Made by a program: the position numbers and the translations under genes | Shown here: one piece after another, positions 10,009 through 22,077 of the stretch | Numbering within the stretch: position 1 is the stretch's first letter | How the letters are laid out: each line of letters starts with the position of its first letter | Source of the DNA: Rhizoclosmatium globosum | Lineage: Eukaryota; Chytridiomycota; Chytridiomycetes; Chytridiales; Chytriomycetaceae | Assembly (NCBI GenBank): GCA_002104985.1 | Contig: MCGO01000149.1 | Coordinates: 29,275-93,274, forward strand | Reading direction: 5' to 3' | DNA length: 64,000 nucleotides | The notes under the pieces: model-generated | Databases searched by the model: none | Told to the model about the DNA's origin: nothing | Seen by the model: only the letters and a program-made list of their open reading frames with translations

Positions 10009-13000
10009 ATGGAAATCATGCTGCGAAACCTGCAGCACCAACACCAACAGCCTCGCTCTTCTTCTAAAAATGATCCGCCAGCATCGGCATTTGAAGTCTT
10101 TGCCGGCAGTACTCCACCATCAGCAAAGGAAGCTTTGAAATGGGTTGGTGCGCAGAAACAACACTTGAACAACACCACATCAACTACATCAACCACATCT
10201 ACCCTCCAATCAGCTCGAAAAATATATACTGCACCTATATTGACAAAGAAACCAAAACAACCAGTTCCTCAACCAAAGTCCCAGAACATCCCGTCAAATC
10301 AACCAACGGCAACACCAAAACCCAAAATCAGAATCACAAGGGAATCCGAACAAATCTATACTCAGGACGAAGCAAAAGAAGCGGAAGAAATGGTTTCCAA
10401 TCAACTCCCAAAGTCGCGTATGTTTGTGCAGAAACTTGGGTCGAATGGGATGACAGCACTACACATGAAGCTTGAAACCGCATTTGGAATGATGGTTCGA
10501 CGTGCAGAGACCCTGGGCTCCGCCATCAGTATCCGCGAGTACCATTTTTTGTTGTATCGCTTTATTTCGGAACATGTCGCGTCTACCATATCGTTTTTGG
10601 AATCAGTTTGGTGCTTTTTCTTTTCAATTTGAAATATTAACTTCCGTCTTATACTTTTTTTTTTACTAGTGCTCCTTTGATTCTGTTGAACTGAAGGAGA
10701 TGAATTCATGTCGGTCTCATTTCCAAGGCCTCGTTGAGGCAGTCCGAAAGAAAGACTATGAAACGACAGAGAAGCACGACATGTTCAATAACATGACACT
10801 ATGGATTCGATCGATTGTTGGGTTTTTTGCGATGCTGCAGAGGAGGGAGATTGAAATTGGGCGGATGATTAAAGACTTTCAAGTTCTGGAGGAAGAATCA
10901 ATTATTTTCAGGGATGTCTTACGGCAGCTGGAAGTACAGAATTCGAGTGGAAAGCCGAAGCCAATTGAAGTCACGATTCGGCAAATAACCATATCGGATA
11001 AATCTGGATACTTGGTGAGGGCTGATACTCGTCATCACATTCAATTAAACTTGTTCCAGAAATCACAAGCTTCTTGCGATCAATCAACCATGACTGAATC
11101 AGAATCAACCTCTACCGAGTTTGAGCACGATGGCGTTGTTTGCAACGAGGAAAAGGCTCCAATAATCAAATATGAAACCTTATTCGTTCCTATCATGGCA
11201 CCTCAACACCAAACCATCTCCAGAAACCCTTCAATATCCCCGAAACCAAATCGAAAATTGAGCTTTATATCGGGCGATGTAACACAAGAATATCGGCAAC
11301 CACACATTCCTGTTCTTGTCACCCAAGATACTCCCTCCGACGCCCTAAAGCGATTGTCGATCGCCAAACGACAGTCCGTCAGCACAAAACCGGCAAATTC
11401 ATCTGCAGTCTCCGTGCAGGAACCAACCACAATCACAAAATCAGCCTCCGTGTCAGCAGTATCAGATTCGTTCCCTTCAACAACGAACATCTACATCGAA
11501 TCTGCATCAACAATGAGTCTCGCAACATTACATCCAACTCTTAGCACAACCTTAACAGACACTCAAACATCCACAACAAACCTAAATTCAACATCTCAAG
11601 ACCTAAACTCAACTTCAAAACACCCTTCTACCACAGTCCTCCATTCCCAAAACTCTCTTTCCGCAGCAACATCGCAAAACATGCTGTCAGCTTCCCCTTC
11701 TCACGGAAACATATCCACAATCGCGTCAGGCGTTTCAACCGCAACATCAACAAAACAAGGCTCCATGGCTTCATTAGCCCCCAAAGAATCAAAAACCGTG
11801 ATATGCGGTACAGACATCCCCATCCCAAAATCCACAGACTCCACAACCCAAACCCTCGACATTGAAAACCCGCTCCAAAAAACCGTGAATCAGTATAAAA
11901 AACAGGTTTCAGATCTCCAAGCCGCTCTCCGCACAAGCGAAGCGAAAGAGCTCGAGACCGCTGCGGAAGTATCCATGTTGAAAGAGACACACGCGAAACA
12001 TGTGTTGGATGTTGAAAAGAAGTTTGAGGGTGTGATTGAGGTGGAACGGTGTCGTGTTGCTGAGGCTTTGGGGAGGGCGGTGGAGTTGGAGAGTAAAGTC
12101 GCGCAGCTTACGAATGACAAGTCGAATGAAGCGGAAATACTTGCGATGAGGGATGCGGAGATTGTGGAGCTTAAGGAAGAGATTGAAGGGTTGAAGAGAC
12201 AAGGTATATGTTTTTGTATGGTTCTGGTAAGGATATTGCTAATATGGTTTACTCGTCGTTGTACAGCTCAAGAACTCGATAAAGAAAAAGCACAGATGGA
12301 ATCTGACTTGGAAGTTGCGAATATGGATGTATTTACACTTCAATCTGAAGTTGCGACACTCAAAGAAACGCTGGACGCAAAACAAAGAGAATTCCAAACA
12401 GCTCTTGAAGAAAAAGAGAGGGAACTCCAAACTTGTCGCACTGAAAATCAAGAAATGATCGAGTCTCTGAAATTGGAAGCAAGGAAAGCTGTTGCGGAAG
12501 CAGCAGACGCGAAAGGGTTAATGATGCAGAGTAAGAACCGAGCTGGCGAATTGCATCATCAGTTGGTTATGCTACAGGAACGGAGCAGCCAAATTGAAGA
12601 TCTATACAATGCACTTCTGGTTTCCTGCAAAGCGAATGAATATAAGGTGAAAGAACTGGACGCGATGGTAGACACAATAATGAGGTACCCAGACGTGAGT
12701 TTAGGACAGCCATTAGAGGACCCTGGTCAGTGATTTAACAATATTTGTATAGTACTAATATGAAAACGTCAGGAGACGGACAGTACGATGAATTATTCAA
12801 GGAAATGATCAACAGCAACAATATGCGGATATCACTGTTGGAACAAAAGAACAACGAATATCGATACATTCGAATGAAGAATGGTAACAGATTGATTACT
12901 GTGTCACATTCGAACTAAAGAGACATATTATAGCCGACGGAGATGACTCCAAATATCGTGAATATTTATCAAAGAGAAATTCTGTACCTGTTAAACTGTT

Positions 13001-13748
13001 TTCTGGGGACCGGCATTTGGATCGGCACACTAGTATGAGTGTACCACGAGTTGGATCAAGCAATAGCAGCCCTTCCATCGTTATACCTGGTACTCGAACA
13101 AGCAGTAAGCACAGCAACAGCAATATTCAAAGGACAAGTCAAAGTCAGATACACGACGAAGTTGATTTGGTGTCAACAATTGTTCATTCTTCGACCAAGC
13201 AGTTGTACCATCACAATCAACATTCGTCATCGCGGGATCTCAAGAGTCCCATGCCTTTAGGTGTCGCAGCTGACATTATATTGAACGGGACAGGAATTGG
13301 GACAGCTACTACAACGTACACACACACAGAACTCCGAAAACTATCCAACCCATCAGTGCATCAGAACCAAATACTCCAGCAACATAAAAAAGAAAAAGAG
13401 AAAGCAAAACAGTATCAAGCACATTTATACCGGCATCATGAGAAACTTCCGGGGAATAATGAACCAACGAAACCGCAGTCACCGGCTGGAACATTGCAAC
13501 AAAAGACGCTTGTGCTGGAGCCAAAAGAGAAAGTGACTGCACAGTTTGAAAGGAATCCTGAGGAACGGAAGCGTGGGATGTCACATAGCCATGAAGTGCA
13601 GAATTACAAGCAGTTGAGGAATCCAAATGAAGTGGAGAGGAAGAAGGAAGGGGTAGTTGTTGTGCCAAGTGGAGGGAGAATCAAGACACATTTCCCTGTA
13701 GATGAGCATAAAGACTTTAAGGTGATGGAGGATCGTATTGTCGAATAA
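10009..13748 (+). CDS. Large coiled-coil protein, function unknown
   Basis: Five exons (10009-10605, 10670-12203, 12267-12725, 12773-12883, 12934-13748) join in frame to 1171 residues. The N-terminal 90 residues are Gln/Ser/Thr-rich. Residues of roughly 110-310 form a helical domain (from IYTQDEAKEAEEMV through FRDVLRQLEVQ) that looks globular. A Ser/Thr-rich linker follows, then a long heptad coiled coil of about 270 residues (LKETHAKHVLDVEKKFEG, VATLKETLDAKQREFQ). The tail is basic and polar. I cannot name the family. In a zoosporic fungus a helical domain plus long coiled coil would suit a flagellar, basal-body or cytoskeletal protein, but this is inference. Start at 10009 is the first ATG of the frame; an upstream in-frame TTG is not used. 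The stop is followed after only three bases by the next gene. Confidence 0.8.
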
Positions 13749-13751
13749 AAA

Positions 13752-14483
13752 ATGGCACCCCCATCAACGACACCATTGAAAGCAATCCTCTTTGATCTCG
13801 GCGGAGTAATCCTCCACATTGACTACGATCTCACCGCCGCGGCCTTTGAAAAGCACTTTGGCATAGTTGGCTTTGCATCGCGGCTGTTTTCGCAGGGTTC
13901 GCAGACGCAGTTTGTCGATGCGTTCGAGCGCGGACAAATCAGCGCGCAACAGTTTGTGTCCGAACTGCGAAGCTGCGCGGCCTTTGATTCGGACGAACGC
14001 GCGCGGCTTTCGAGTTCGAGTGCGAGTGCGAGTGCGAGTGCGAGTGCGGCTGAAGCGATTGAGAAGTGCTGGAATGCGATGTTGTTGGACATGCCGAACG
14101 AGAGGGTTGCGTATCTTCGCACGTTGAAGGAACGCGGGCTCAGGCTGTATCTGCTCTCGAACATTAATGCAACGCATGAGGCTGAGGTCGATCGTATCAT
14201 TGAGAGAGACATCCAAGGCGGCGTTAAGGCATTTCGGGACTGCTTTGACTACATCTACTATTCACATCATATTGGCCGCAGGAAGCCGGATCCTGACACG
14301 TTCGAGTGGGTCTTGAGCGATATCGCGAACAGGGACGGCATAGCGAAAGACGAAGTGGTCTTTTTCGACGATTCAATCCAACACATCGCTGGTGCTAAGT
14401 CTGTTGGATTGCGGAGTTATTTGGTACCCAAAGAACATAATCTGGTGGATGTGGTTGATCCTGTCTTGAATGAACAGCAATAA
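13752..14483 (+). CDS. HAD-superfamily hydrolase (FDLGGV subclass)
   Basis: Haloacid-dehalogenase-fold phosphatase of 243 residues in one exon. Motif I is ILFDLGGVI (nucleophile D15), motif II is LYLLSN, motif III is RRKPDPDTFEWVL with the Lys, and motif IV is VVFFDDS, so all catalytic motifs are present. The D-L-G-G-V form of motif I matches the YihX/epoxide-hydrolase-N-terminal-like group, whose members act as sugar-phosphate or small-molecule phosphatases; the true substrate is unknown. A cap-domain loop near residues 90-100 is expanded by a tandem hexamer encoding alternating Ser-Ala. The start codon lies three bases after the stop of the preceding gene, so its promoter must overlap that gene or the two share a transcript. 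Confidence 0.88.
   Translation: MAPPSTTPLKAILFDLGGVILHIDYDLTAAAFEKHFGIVGFASRLFSQGSQTQFVDAFERGQISAQQFVSELRSCAAFDSDERARLSSSSASASASASAAEAIEKCWNAMLLDMPNERVAYLRTLKERGLRLYLLSNINATHEAEVDRIIERDIQGGVKAFRDCFDYIYYSHHIGRRKPDPDTFEWVLSDIANRDGIAKDEVVFFDDSIQHIAGAKSVGLRSYLVPKEHNLVDVVDPVLNEQQ
14018..14047 (+). repeat. Tandem hexamer GAGTGC x5
   Basis: Five perfect copies of GAGTGC inside the HAD hydrolase encode an Ala-Ser run in the cap loop. Copy number changes would keep the frame, so length polymorphism is likely. A short, purely sequence-level call. Confidence 0.9.
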
Positions 14484-14634
14484 ATGCACGTCACAGTGTA
14501 AAACATCGCTGAAATCCTTAGAATATACTATTATGATACCATAGAATGATGTATTTCTCAATTATTCATTATGTCTGCGTATTACTCTTCCCTTCTTTCT
14601 TTTTTTCCCAGCAACCATCACCATTGACAACAAT

Positions 14635-15990
14635 ATGGACACTGCCGCCCAGAAACAGGCAACAAAAGGCAACAAGAGGCCAAATGATCAATCAAACTCA
14701 ACAAACGAAAAGAAGAAACAAAAGAACGAGCCCAAACAGACTGCTCCAACAACTCAACAGAAATCAACATCAGCACCTGCACCTGCAAAGGGCGCCGCGG
14801 CCAAGATTGCTGACGATAAAAAGGCAAAGCTGTTACAGGTAAACCCTTAGCAGTTCTAGTCCACCACGATCAACCACGGTTCCAACTCTTTACTTAACTG
14901 AATCATTCAGGCTCTTTCGCGTAGCAAACAAATCTCCGAATCGTCTTCTAAACCCGCCTCGAAACCAGTCGCTCAACCAGCTTCATCTAGCGTTGTAAAG
15001 AAACCTCATCAACTTTCAAAACCTACCCCAAAACCACCTCAATCCGTGAAACCAATTTCGACAACACCACAAAATGCCAAACTGACGGATTTACAAGCTA
15101 AAATGAAAAAGACTCTCTCTGGTGGACGGTTTCGTATGATCAACGAGCAGTTGTACACAACAACCAGCGATATTGCCGTTGAATTATTCAAAGAAGCCCC
15201 TGAAACATTTGATATTGTAAGCGATTCTCAAATTCCACGCGAAAATATCCCATTTTTTAATTGAGAGGTTTTTATAGTACCACGAAGGATTCCGTGCCCA
15301 AGTAGAGCTCTGGCCGTCCAACCCAGTCGACCACTTTATCCAAACCCTCTCCGCCGCGAAAATCCCTAAAACCAAGCCTCTCGTGATTGCAGACATGGGG
15401 TGCGGAGAGGCCGCCCTCGCTCGATCCCTCCTCTCCCAAAACACTCCTGAAAAGCAAAAGTTCACGGTGCATTCGTTTGACCTCGCGTCTCCAAACGAGT
15501 TTGTCGTTGCGTGTGATATTCGAAGTGTTCCTTTAGAGGACGGGGTGTGTGATGTTGTTGTGTTTAGTTTGAGTTTGATGGGGACCAATTTTATTGAGTT
15601 TCTCGAAGAGGCTTGGAGGATTTTGAGGGATGGGTGAGTGTTGTTTTTGCTATGTATTTGTGATATTGAATTGACTGTATGGCGGTAGAGGACAATTGAG
15701 AATCGCGGAGGTGGTTAGTCGATTCCCTGACATTGACAAGTTTGTCGAGGCACTCACTGCGATTGGATTCAAGTTGACAAAGAAGGTGAGTTGGGTTTGA
15801 ATCTTATGCAATGATTGCTTATGGGTATCAGGATGCAAGCAACAAAATGTTTATTCTGTTTGACTTTTTGAAAGTTGAAAAGCCGACTGGTGCCGCAGCT
15901 TCAAATGGAAAGAAGAAGGGCAAGAAAGCTGTTGAGGGTGATGATGAATCTCAACCATTGTTGACCCCGTGTCTTTATCGCAAACGGTAA
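14635..15990 (+). CDS. RRP8: Ribosomal RNA-processing protein 8 (rRNA m1A methyltransferase)
   Basis: SAM-dependent nucleolar methyltransferase; yeast Rrp8 makes m1A645 in 25S rRNA. Five exons (14635-14838, 14911-15216, 15278-15633, 15689-15785, 15832-15990) join in frame to 373 residues. The first 130 residues are a Lys/Gln/Ser/Pro-rich, low-complexity nucleolar-type tail. The family signature follows: LSGGRFRMINEQLYT, then YHEGFRAQVELWP, S-adenosylmethionine motif I IADMGCGEAALA, DIRSVPL, and FSLSLMGTNF. The C-terminus ends in TPCLYRKR, matching the conserved end of Rrp8 proteins. Each intron has a clear donor and acceptor (for example GTAAGC..TATAG at 15217-15277), and the joins recover conserved residues on both sides. 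It is read divergently from nothing and followed by about 430 bp of apparently empty sequence. Confidence 0.95.
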
Positions 15991-16418
15991 TCACCAATAA
16001 ATCAAGCCATATGAAAAAAGATTCACATATGAATTTGCTTAATTTTCTGGATTCTTGCGAAGGCAGGTTTACATGAATGTTCCTTGTTCAACATGTTTCA
16101 ATGCAACACAGTAACTCTGATGGAAGCTCGTGGCGGTTCTGACGTGCAAATTGATCGTCGAACTTAGGTATAGGAAATTAAACCATCTAGTCACAGCGGA
16201 GCTGCGGAATAGTTGCGAATATATGTGATCAATTCCCGTATATATTCCAAGCAGCAAACCACAATTCGCGTCCCCTCAAAAAAACCCTCATGACACGCAT
16301 CAAAGGGGACACTGAAAACATCCGCCACGATTCCGCACTTCACCCTCAGACTGCAATCCCAATCAACCTGACCCACACCGTCTACCCGCTACATCTCCGT
16401 CCCGCAGAAAAAGTGGAG
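15991..16418. other. Intergenic interval, no gene seen
   Basis: About 430 bp between RRP8 and the minus-strand tRNA. It contains scattered short frames with no family likeness and no splice-consistent exon. A run of five A at 16408-16412 (T5 on the minus strand) six bases beyond the tRNA 3' end fits a polymerase III terminator. Otherwise nothing is supported. Confidence 0.5.
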
Positions 16419-16490
16419 CACCCGATGCCGGGTTTGAACCGGCGACCCTTTCCTTAGGAGGGAAACACTCTACCACTGAGCTAAACGGGC
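16419..16490 (-). tRNA. tRNA-Arg(CCT)
   Basis: A 72-nt tRNA gene on the minus strand. The acceptor stem begins GCCCGTT and pairs with ATCGGGT, with G-U at 1-72 and one U-U mismatch at 6-67. D-arm GCTC/GAGT, anticodon stem TTTCC/GGAAA around loop CTCCTAA (anticodon CCT, Arg), five-base variable loop, and T-arm GCCGG/CCGGC with TTCAAAC are all intact. Internal A and B boxes (TAGCTCAGTGG, GGTTCAAACCC) are present. A T5 terminator follows six bases downstream. There is no intron. An identical copy lies in opposite orientation at 25397-25468. Confidence 0.95.
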
Positions 16491-16754
16491 CCTTCCCCCT
16501 ACCCCCCCCCCAGCTTTGTTCCCCACATCTAATTTTCGTGAACCAAGCCGCAACTGAACAATCAAGTGATGACGACGGTGGCAGATCAAATTCTGTGGAT
16601 CAGCTACAACAGCCGGTAGAAGTTCAACAGCTAGGTAGCTCATGCTTAATTTCGTGAGTATCATATAAGAATTGTAATTCAGTTTTGATCCGCTTCAAGC
16701 TGTTCCTTTTTGATGTCTTCCAGTCATTTTGAGACTGTCCTCTCCTCCATACAT
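16419..16754. repeat. Left terminal inverted repeat containing tRNA-Arg
   Basis: This stretch matches the reverse complement of about 25150-25468. The match includes the whole tRNA gene plus about 260 bp on its inner side, for example the shared block around GATCAGCTACAACAGCCG and the later TTTTTGATGTCTTCC and CTGTCCTCTCCTCCA. By eye, identity is high in the tRNA and roughly nine bases in ten beyond it, with small indels. The boundary at 16754 is where the two sequences stop resembling each other. Confidence 0.85.
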
Positions 16755-16980
16755 TTAATAGTCATGAATGAGATTTGTTGTGTTAGGCTGTACTTGATTG
16801 GTCTACCAAAATTCAACAATGAGGTGATTGGCGGAAGAAATGCAAAGATTCTTGATTGGATACATCCCTTTCCTCTTATTATAACTTCTTGAATTTGAAG
16901 CTTTCCTTCGCGACGTGTTCGAAACTACAAGACCTTTCCAGACAATCACCTCTACTTGATTATTTGACGAGCAACTCATA

Positions 16981-18813
16981 ATGTTTCATTCAAAAAGCAT
17001 GCCTATGATCATGCTTGTGGCTCTAATTTGCGTAACCTGCGTTACCTTGTTCACACAGATTCACCTTGCAGATATAGAACCACCTGAATCAGTTCTGATT
17101 CCTTCAATACCAACCAAATCTGCCTACACAGTCAGCAGCACCAATTTGTCAGCAGCATGTGACTTGCGTTCAGGATCAATTAAGATGAGAATGAAGGGCT
17201 TTGTTCCTTCAATTAAAATCCGTCCACCACAATCTCGAGCTGTCATTACGATATTCGCACCTATGACTTCAAACACAACATATGACACAAATTTTGCGGA
17301 TGCTCTGCTGTTGGCATATCAATTCAAATCCTTGCCTCGAAAGAATAAACCTGGGGTCGAATTCGTCGTTGCTCACGTTGGACCATTATCAAAATTAGCA
17401 AAGACATCCTTTCTGGATTTGGGAGCGCGTCTTTTACAGGTTCCTGATATATTGGAGGAAAAGAAGTTGGAATCAAACGAGGATGGATTCAAACCTTGTG
17501 GTAGATCTTGTTTTGCAAAAATTTACTTGTTTGGCCTTGAAGGTGTGTTCAGCGATATCCTCTATGTTGATTCAGCTTCAGTGCTTTCAGACTCAATATC
17601 TTTTGATGATGTGTTTTCTCTTTCAACTGGAAATGGATATTTTGGTGCTGTCCCATCGTTTGGGCTTGGACAAAACGTATTGGATTCATCTGTTCTCTTA
17701 TTCAAACCTTCCATATCGCGCATGAATTCAATGTACAAGGTTTTATCACAATCAGATGTTGGCAGGTATTATCAAGATCAGGCATTTCTTAATGATTACT
17801 TTTTCGGACCATTGAGCCCCTCATGCACCACTTGGTCCCGTTTACCAGAATTGTTTAACTTCCAGCTTCTCTCTTACCGCGATTCTGATTCCATGAAATC
17901 AGCTTCCATCATTCCTCACTCATTCTGGTCAGTAAAACCGAGCAGCAACAGCCCTGCTGCTAAAATTCATGCTGATTGGTCAGATTCTATGCAAATGCTG
18001 TTTACATTTCAGATGGACAAGTACAAGCGAAGTGATGTTGGTCTTATACCAACCAGTATCAGCGATTTGGACCTAATGATACGTGGAAACACTTTCAACC
18101 ACAAGCTTTTAATCATCACCGTTATGTCGGACGATTCGGAGAAAAAAGTCTTTGATCGAACGATGAGAAATCGAAAACGATACTGTGAAAGACATCTGGA
18201 AGTAGTTCATCACCTTCAAAGTGTAATAACAGCAAAAAACGCCGTCTGGCAAAAAGTTTGGACCTTGGAAGAGCTCATTGGAAATGTTGAAAATCACTTC
18301 AATTGGGTTTGGCTTTTAGATGGAAGAGATGCCTTGATCATGAACGGTGAAATTGAGTTACGTGCACTTCTTGCAAAACTTGCACTTGAACGTCCTGATT
18401 TGGATATGGATGTTTTGATTGCTCGCGATATCAGTCTCGCAATGAATGCTGGATCATTTTTTGTTCGAAACTCTGAATGGACACGTCAAGTTTTTATTCC
18501 AGAATGGAAAACTTATGCAGATCATCCTGAGCATAATGATCACTCTTGGCAGGAGCAATGGGCTCTAATGCGAATGTATGATGATGAGAAAAACGATACC
18601 ACCAAACACCTTTACCAACTTGACCAGAGACGACAAAACCTCTTTAATGCTTTTACGTTTGTAAGATTATACGTTTGTTTTATATAATACTTACGCTTTG
18701 GTTAGGGACCTGAACCAACATACAAGCCAGGTGACTTTGTCGTTCATGCACCAAGTATGGGATGGGAAGGATTGTATTCATTCCTTGAGGAAAATGATTA
18801 CAAAGAATACTGA
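16981..18813 (+). CDS. Two-domain glycosyltransferase (GT8-like + GT34-like), type II membrane protein
   Basis: Two exons (16981-18660 and 18706-18813, 45-nt intron) give 595 residues. Residues 8-26 form a hydrophobic signal anchor (MIMLVALICVTCVTLFTQ), as in Golgi type II transferases. Residues 80-290 resemble GT8/glycogenin-type transferases (VITIFAPMTSNTTYDTN, FAKIYLFGLEGVFSDILYVD, YYQDQAFLNDYF). Residues 365-595 resemble the GMA12/MNN10 (GT34) family: FNWVWLLDGRDALIMN, DISLAMNAGSFFVRNS, WQEQWALMRM and a C-terminal GDFVVHAPSM after the intron. In the first domain the usual DxD is YVDSASV, lacking the second Asp, so this half may be inactive; the second domain has DGRD where DxD is expected. 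A role in mannan or galactomannan synthesis is likely by family. The gene sits between the left terminal repeat and the decayed inverted gene copy. Confidence 0.8.
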
Positions 18814-18895
18814 AAATAATAATAAAGAATATAATCAGAATGGAGTTTTGGTTGTGACATTTTGCCTGTATTAAATTCAATTTATTTCGAGACTT

Positions 18896-21590
18896 TTTCC
18901 AGTTTTGATCCGTTTGACCTGTTCCTTTTTAATCTTTGTTTCATTTAGAGTCCACTTAAGACCAAAATGTTGAACACCAAGTAATACTTGCTGTTGTAGC
19001 TGATCCATTTGATCTGCTGCCACTTTGTTATCACTTGAATATTCTGTTGCGGCTTGTTTCAGGAAAGGATATATGCTGACACACATTAGATGATGCTTTG
19101 AGTTGGTTTTTTTCAGGACCTGTATGAAATCCCTTGTTTGGCAGTAGGTTTAAAGACTGAAAAAAGCCGTCTTCTGATTGGATTCCAAAATTCTCATCAA
19201 GAGCTTGTTAGGTATTGTGTCGCAGGTTTGGCACTTAAATTCTGTTAATTACCCCCAACTCACCCAATGCCTTTTCAGCATGCGCTGACGCCACCAATTG
19301 CGTCATTTGCTGCCAAATATGGAATTACTAATTCGCTTTATTGTGTAGGTGAATCTACTCCAAGTCCGCACCAAACAACACACACACCACTTCCAAAGCC
19401 ATAAGCCTGGTTTCCTACGTACCATTGCTATATGTCTTCGGAGTGATATTCGAATAAAGTATTCCATATACAATTGCCCTATAGAGATGAATGGATATAA
19501 CCATAATATCCAACAGAGCTTTCAGAGCAGCATTCAAATACGAGGAGCAATGTTGTTGGAACAACCCATCTTGCCAAGGCATGGAGGACAGAGTATTAGG
19601 GTGAGTCGAATTTGGGTATAATTGCAGCTTTCCTTATAGAACTGTATGGACCATAGTTGAGGATGTTGAAGCTAGGTGGGTTCCATGGCTGCCAATTTTT
19701 CTCGCTTTTAAGAATAACATGCAAGCTGAATCATGCCCAGCTTGTTTTCCTATGATATTTTACCTAGTTTGCTATGAGCTTCAAATATAGTCTCTTTGGG
19801 AGGTATATTGGATCTTTCATTCAACAGACTGAAAACTGAATTGTAGCTTCTAACTGCAGCCAGGTTGTGCAATAATAAATGTTGCCCCTGTTCCATTAAG
19901 AATTCTTCCATTAGGTTTTGCCATGCGCAATGCTTCAACAGACAGGAATCCAAGCAGCCTTGACATTTGCTGGAGCATAAGATGCTGTCCCAGCTCTGTT
20001 AGGAATTCTTCTACAGTCGCAGTGGGTCTTGCCCAAGAGAGTAATGTCATCAACATGTGAACCAATGGGAACAATTCAGCCATGGTCAACAGAAAGACAA
20101 AGTGGACCTGTTATTGGAGACGGAGACATGATAAATTCTTCTGCAAGCGAGGCTTTGAGAGTGATTGGCGTCTTCTTGACCATAAGCAAAGAGTATAATT
20201 ATGTTGATAAAGGAAAGTCTGACAAACCGTAAAATAAGAAACCATGACTGTATATGGAACAGAATGATGATAATGATTTGAATGCAGTCAATATGAATAA
20301 TAATGATCCAGATTGATGAAATCCACAAGTAAAAATCATGAATTTGATCTGACAACATTCAACTCTGAATCAGTATATATGGCCTTTTGGAAACTGCAAA
20401 TTGCATGTGATGCAACTCCTGTTCCTTCATCATAAAGTAAGCTGCCTCCAGCTGTAAAGTTTTGTTTGGTCCTTGGTCCTTGGGAAATAGATGCACAAAT
20501 AGCATATCCGCATAGTAACGAGATGAAAGGTTCTTTCATATGGAAGATCTGATGGCAGAAGTTTAGTCGAGAAACGTGGGATCCAGTATTACCAAGTAAT
20601 ACTTAATGATTTTGACTTTACAATGCTTCTACAAGTTTTGCTCTGGATTCTTCCCTTAGCAAGTCATCATCATTCTTGATTTCAGAAACTGATTCAATAT
20701 TAAAGTTATCCTTGACGTTTTGTATGATTTGCGAAAGAGTATCATGTCTTGATTCCACAGTCCTGACGCAACATTTAGTGTGAATATGGGACTTGCATCA
20801 ATAGCAATACGCTCAAGTTCTTCTTGAACGGAGAGTGTCATTTCTTGACGTTGAAGGAGTACAAAGGATTTACAAATAATCCCTTTTGCAGCGGCCATTT
20901 TATGAAACAACGTCATCCTGCTTTCATCACTAATCTCAGACATTCGAAGTAATATTTCCCGTATCGTGCATCCAATATATTGTATCTCTCTACAATGTCG
21001 GACGTTGGTTGCTCTGCGATTCGTGTTTGATCATTTCCCAAAACCTCATATCAACAAATCTTTCATTCATGAGAGCAGAATAGTGGACAAAGTATCATCA
21101 GTGCAGATAATATAAAAGTGTACGTATAGAGTGGAGGTGACCCCTGGGCAACCAAACATTGAAACAGATTCCAGAGGCGTCGTATCAAGAGGACTCAACA
21201 AGCTATCAATAGAATGCCACAGGAATGACTTAAAAGCTGGTGTTTTGAATGCATTGAGCGCCTCGCTGCTGTACGACTTGTGATTGACAAGTTCCTTGAC
21301 TTGACAAACAAGAAACTCGCACAGTAATTATGGGTGAGCATCCGTAAACAAACACAGGAGTTGAGTTTTTGGTCATGATGTGCAGTGAATGTGCTAGCCA
21401 GCTTCGGTGACTGCATTCACGTATTCCATGGGTTTGTTGCTTGCGTCAATACAATTCCTTCCCAGAATCAGCAGCATTTCTTTGTTTGTTTCTTTTTCCC
21501 TTCTTCCTTGATATTACTTTTATTCAACGATATTAAGAATCCTCTGTCAGCACATCTCTTTCCTTTCAATGTACATTGAGAGCCTTGAAT
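18896..21590 (-). pseudogene. Decayed inverted copy of the unknown gene at 22078-25255
   Basis: Read on the minus strand, this region matches the plus-strand gene at 22078-25255 in the same order. Examples are 21000-21590 with 22060-22640, 20575-20960 with 22680-23110, 20336-20540 with 23110-23330, 19744-20110 with parts of 23520-24170, 19486-19680 with 24709-24900, and 18896-19206 with 24893-25230. Peptide pieces such as FHKMAAAKGIICKSFVLLQR, ICSFQKAIYTDSELNVVRS and EEFLTELGQHLM confirm it. Frames are broken by many stops and indels, so it is a pseudogene. The copy keeps sequence corresponding to the 143-nt intron of the intact gene, so duplication happened at DNA level, not by retroposition. 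About 280 bp at 19207-19485 has no counterpart in the right arm and may be a separate insertion. Confidence 0.8.
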
Positions 21591-22060
21591 GAACAAGTAA
21601 ATCTGGAAAAGAAAGACACTCTCAATGCAGATTGGTTCCGTGAGGAAATACTAATAATGATAATGGAGATTATAGATTGCATTGAAAGGAGAGGCAGTTC
21701 ATCACTTGGAAAGGAAGACACTCTCAATGCAGTCTTTATCGATGTGGGTATTTCTCTTGGCGACGGTACCAGACTCCTGCTTTCAATCGTGGAACTAGAC
21801 TGGGCACTCTTCACTGCACAATCAACTGCAATATGGATCAAAGTGATGGAATTTTTGAACACTTTGAGGGATATGAGTCGAATTCCTGTGGAGTGGATTT
21901 TATGTTCGTGTCGTGAAAAGCAATGCGAGAAGTAGAAGCCACGTTTCCCATCAAGAAGGTTGCCATCAAGAAGTCTGGCACCTCTCAGAAGAACAATATT
22001 TGTTGGTGACGAAATATATTGTGTGTTTATGGACCGCTGGTGTTGATTATGTTTTACTTA
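21591..22060. repeat. Centre of the inverted duplication, with a transporter-gene fragment
   Basis: The spacer between the two arms. Bases 21731-21911 match 29436-29616 inside the last exon of the second sugar-transporter gene, in the same orientation, with about five differences in 181 bp by my count. The match starts and ends inside exon sequence. A 25-bp direct repeat ending in GACACTCTCAATGCAG occurs at 21606-21630 and 21708-21732, the second copy abutting the fragment. The rest of the spacer shows no recognisable gene; the fragment itself cannot encode a transporter. Confidence 0.8.
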
Positions 22061-22077
22061 TTCATTCAAAGCCCTCA

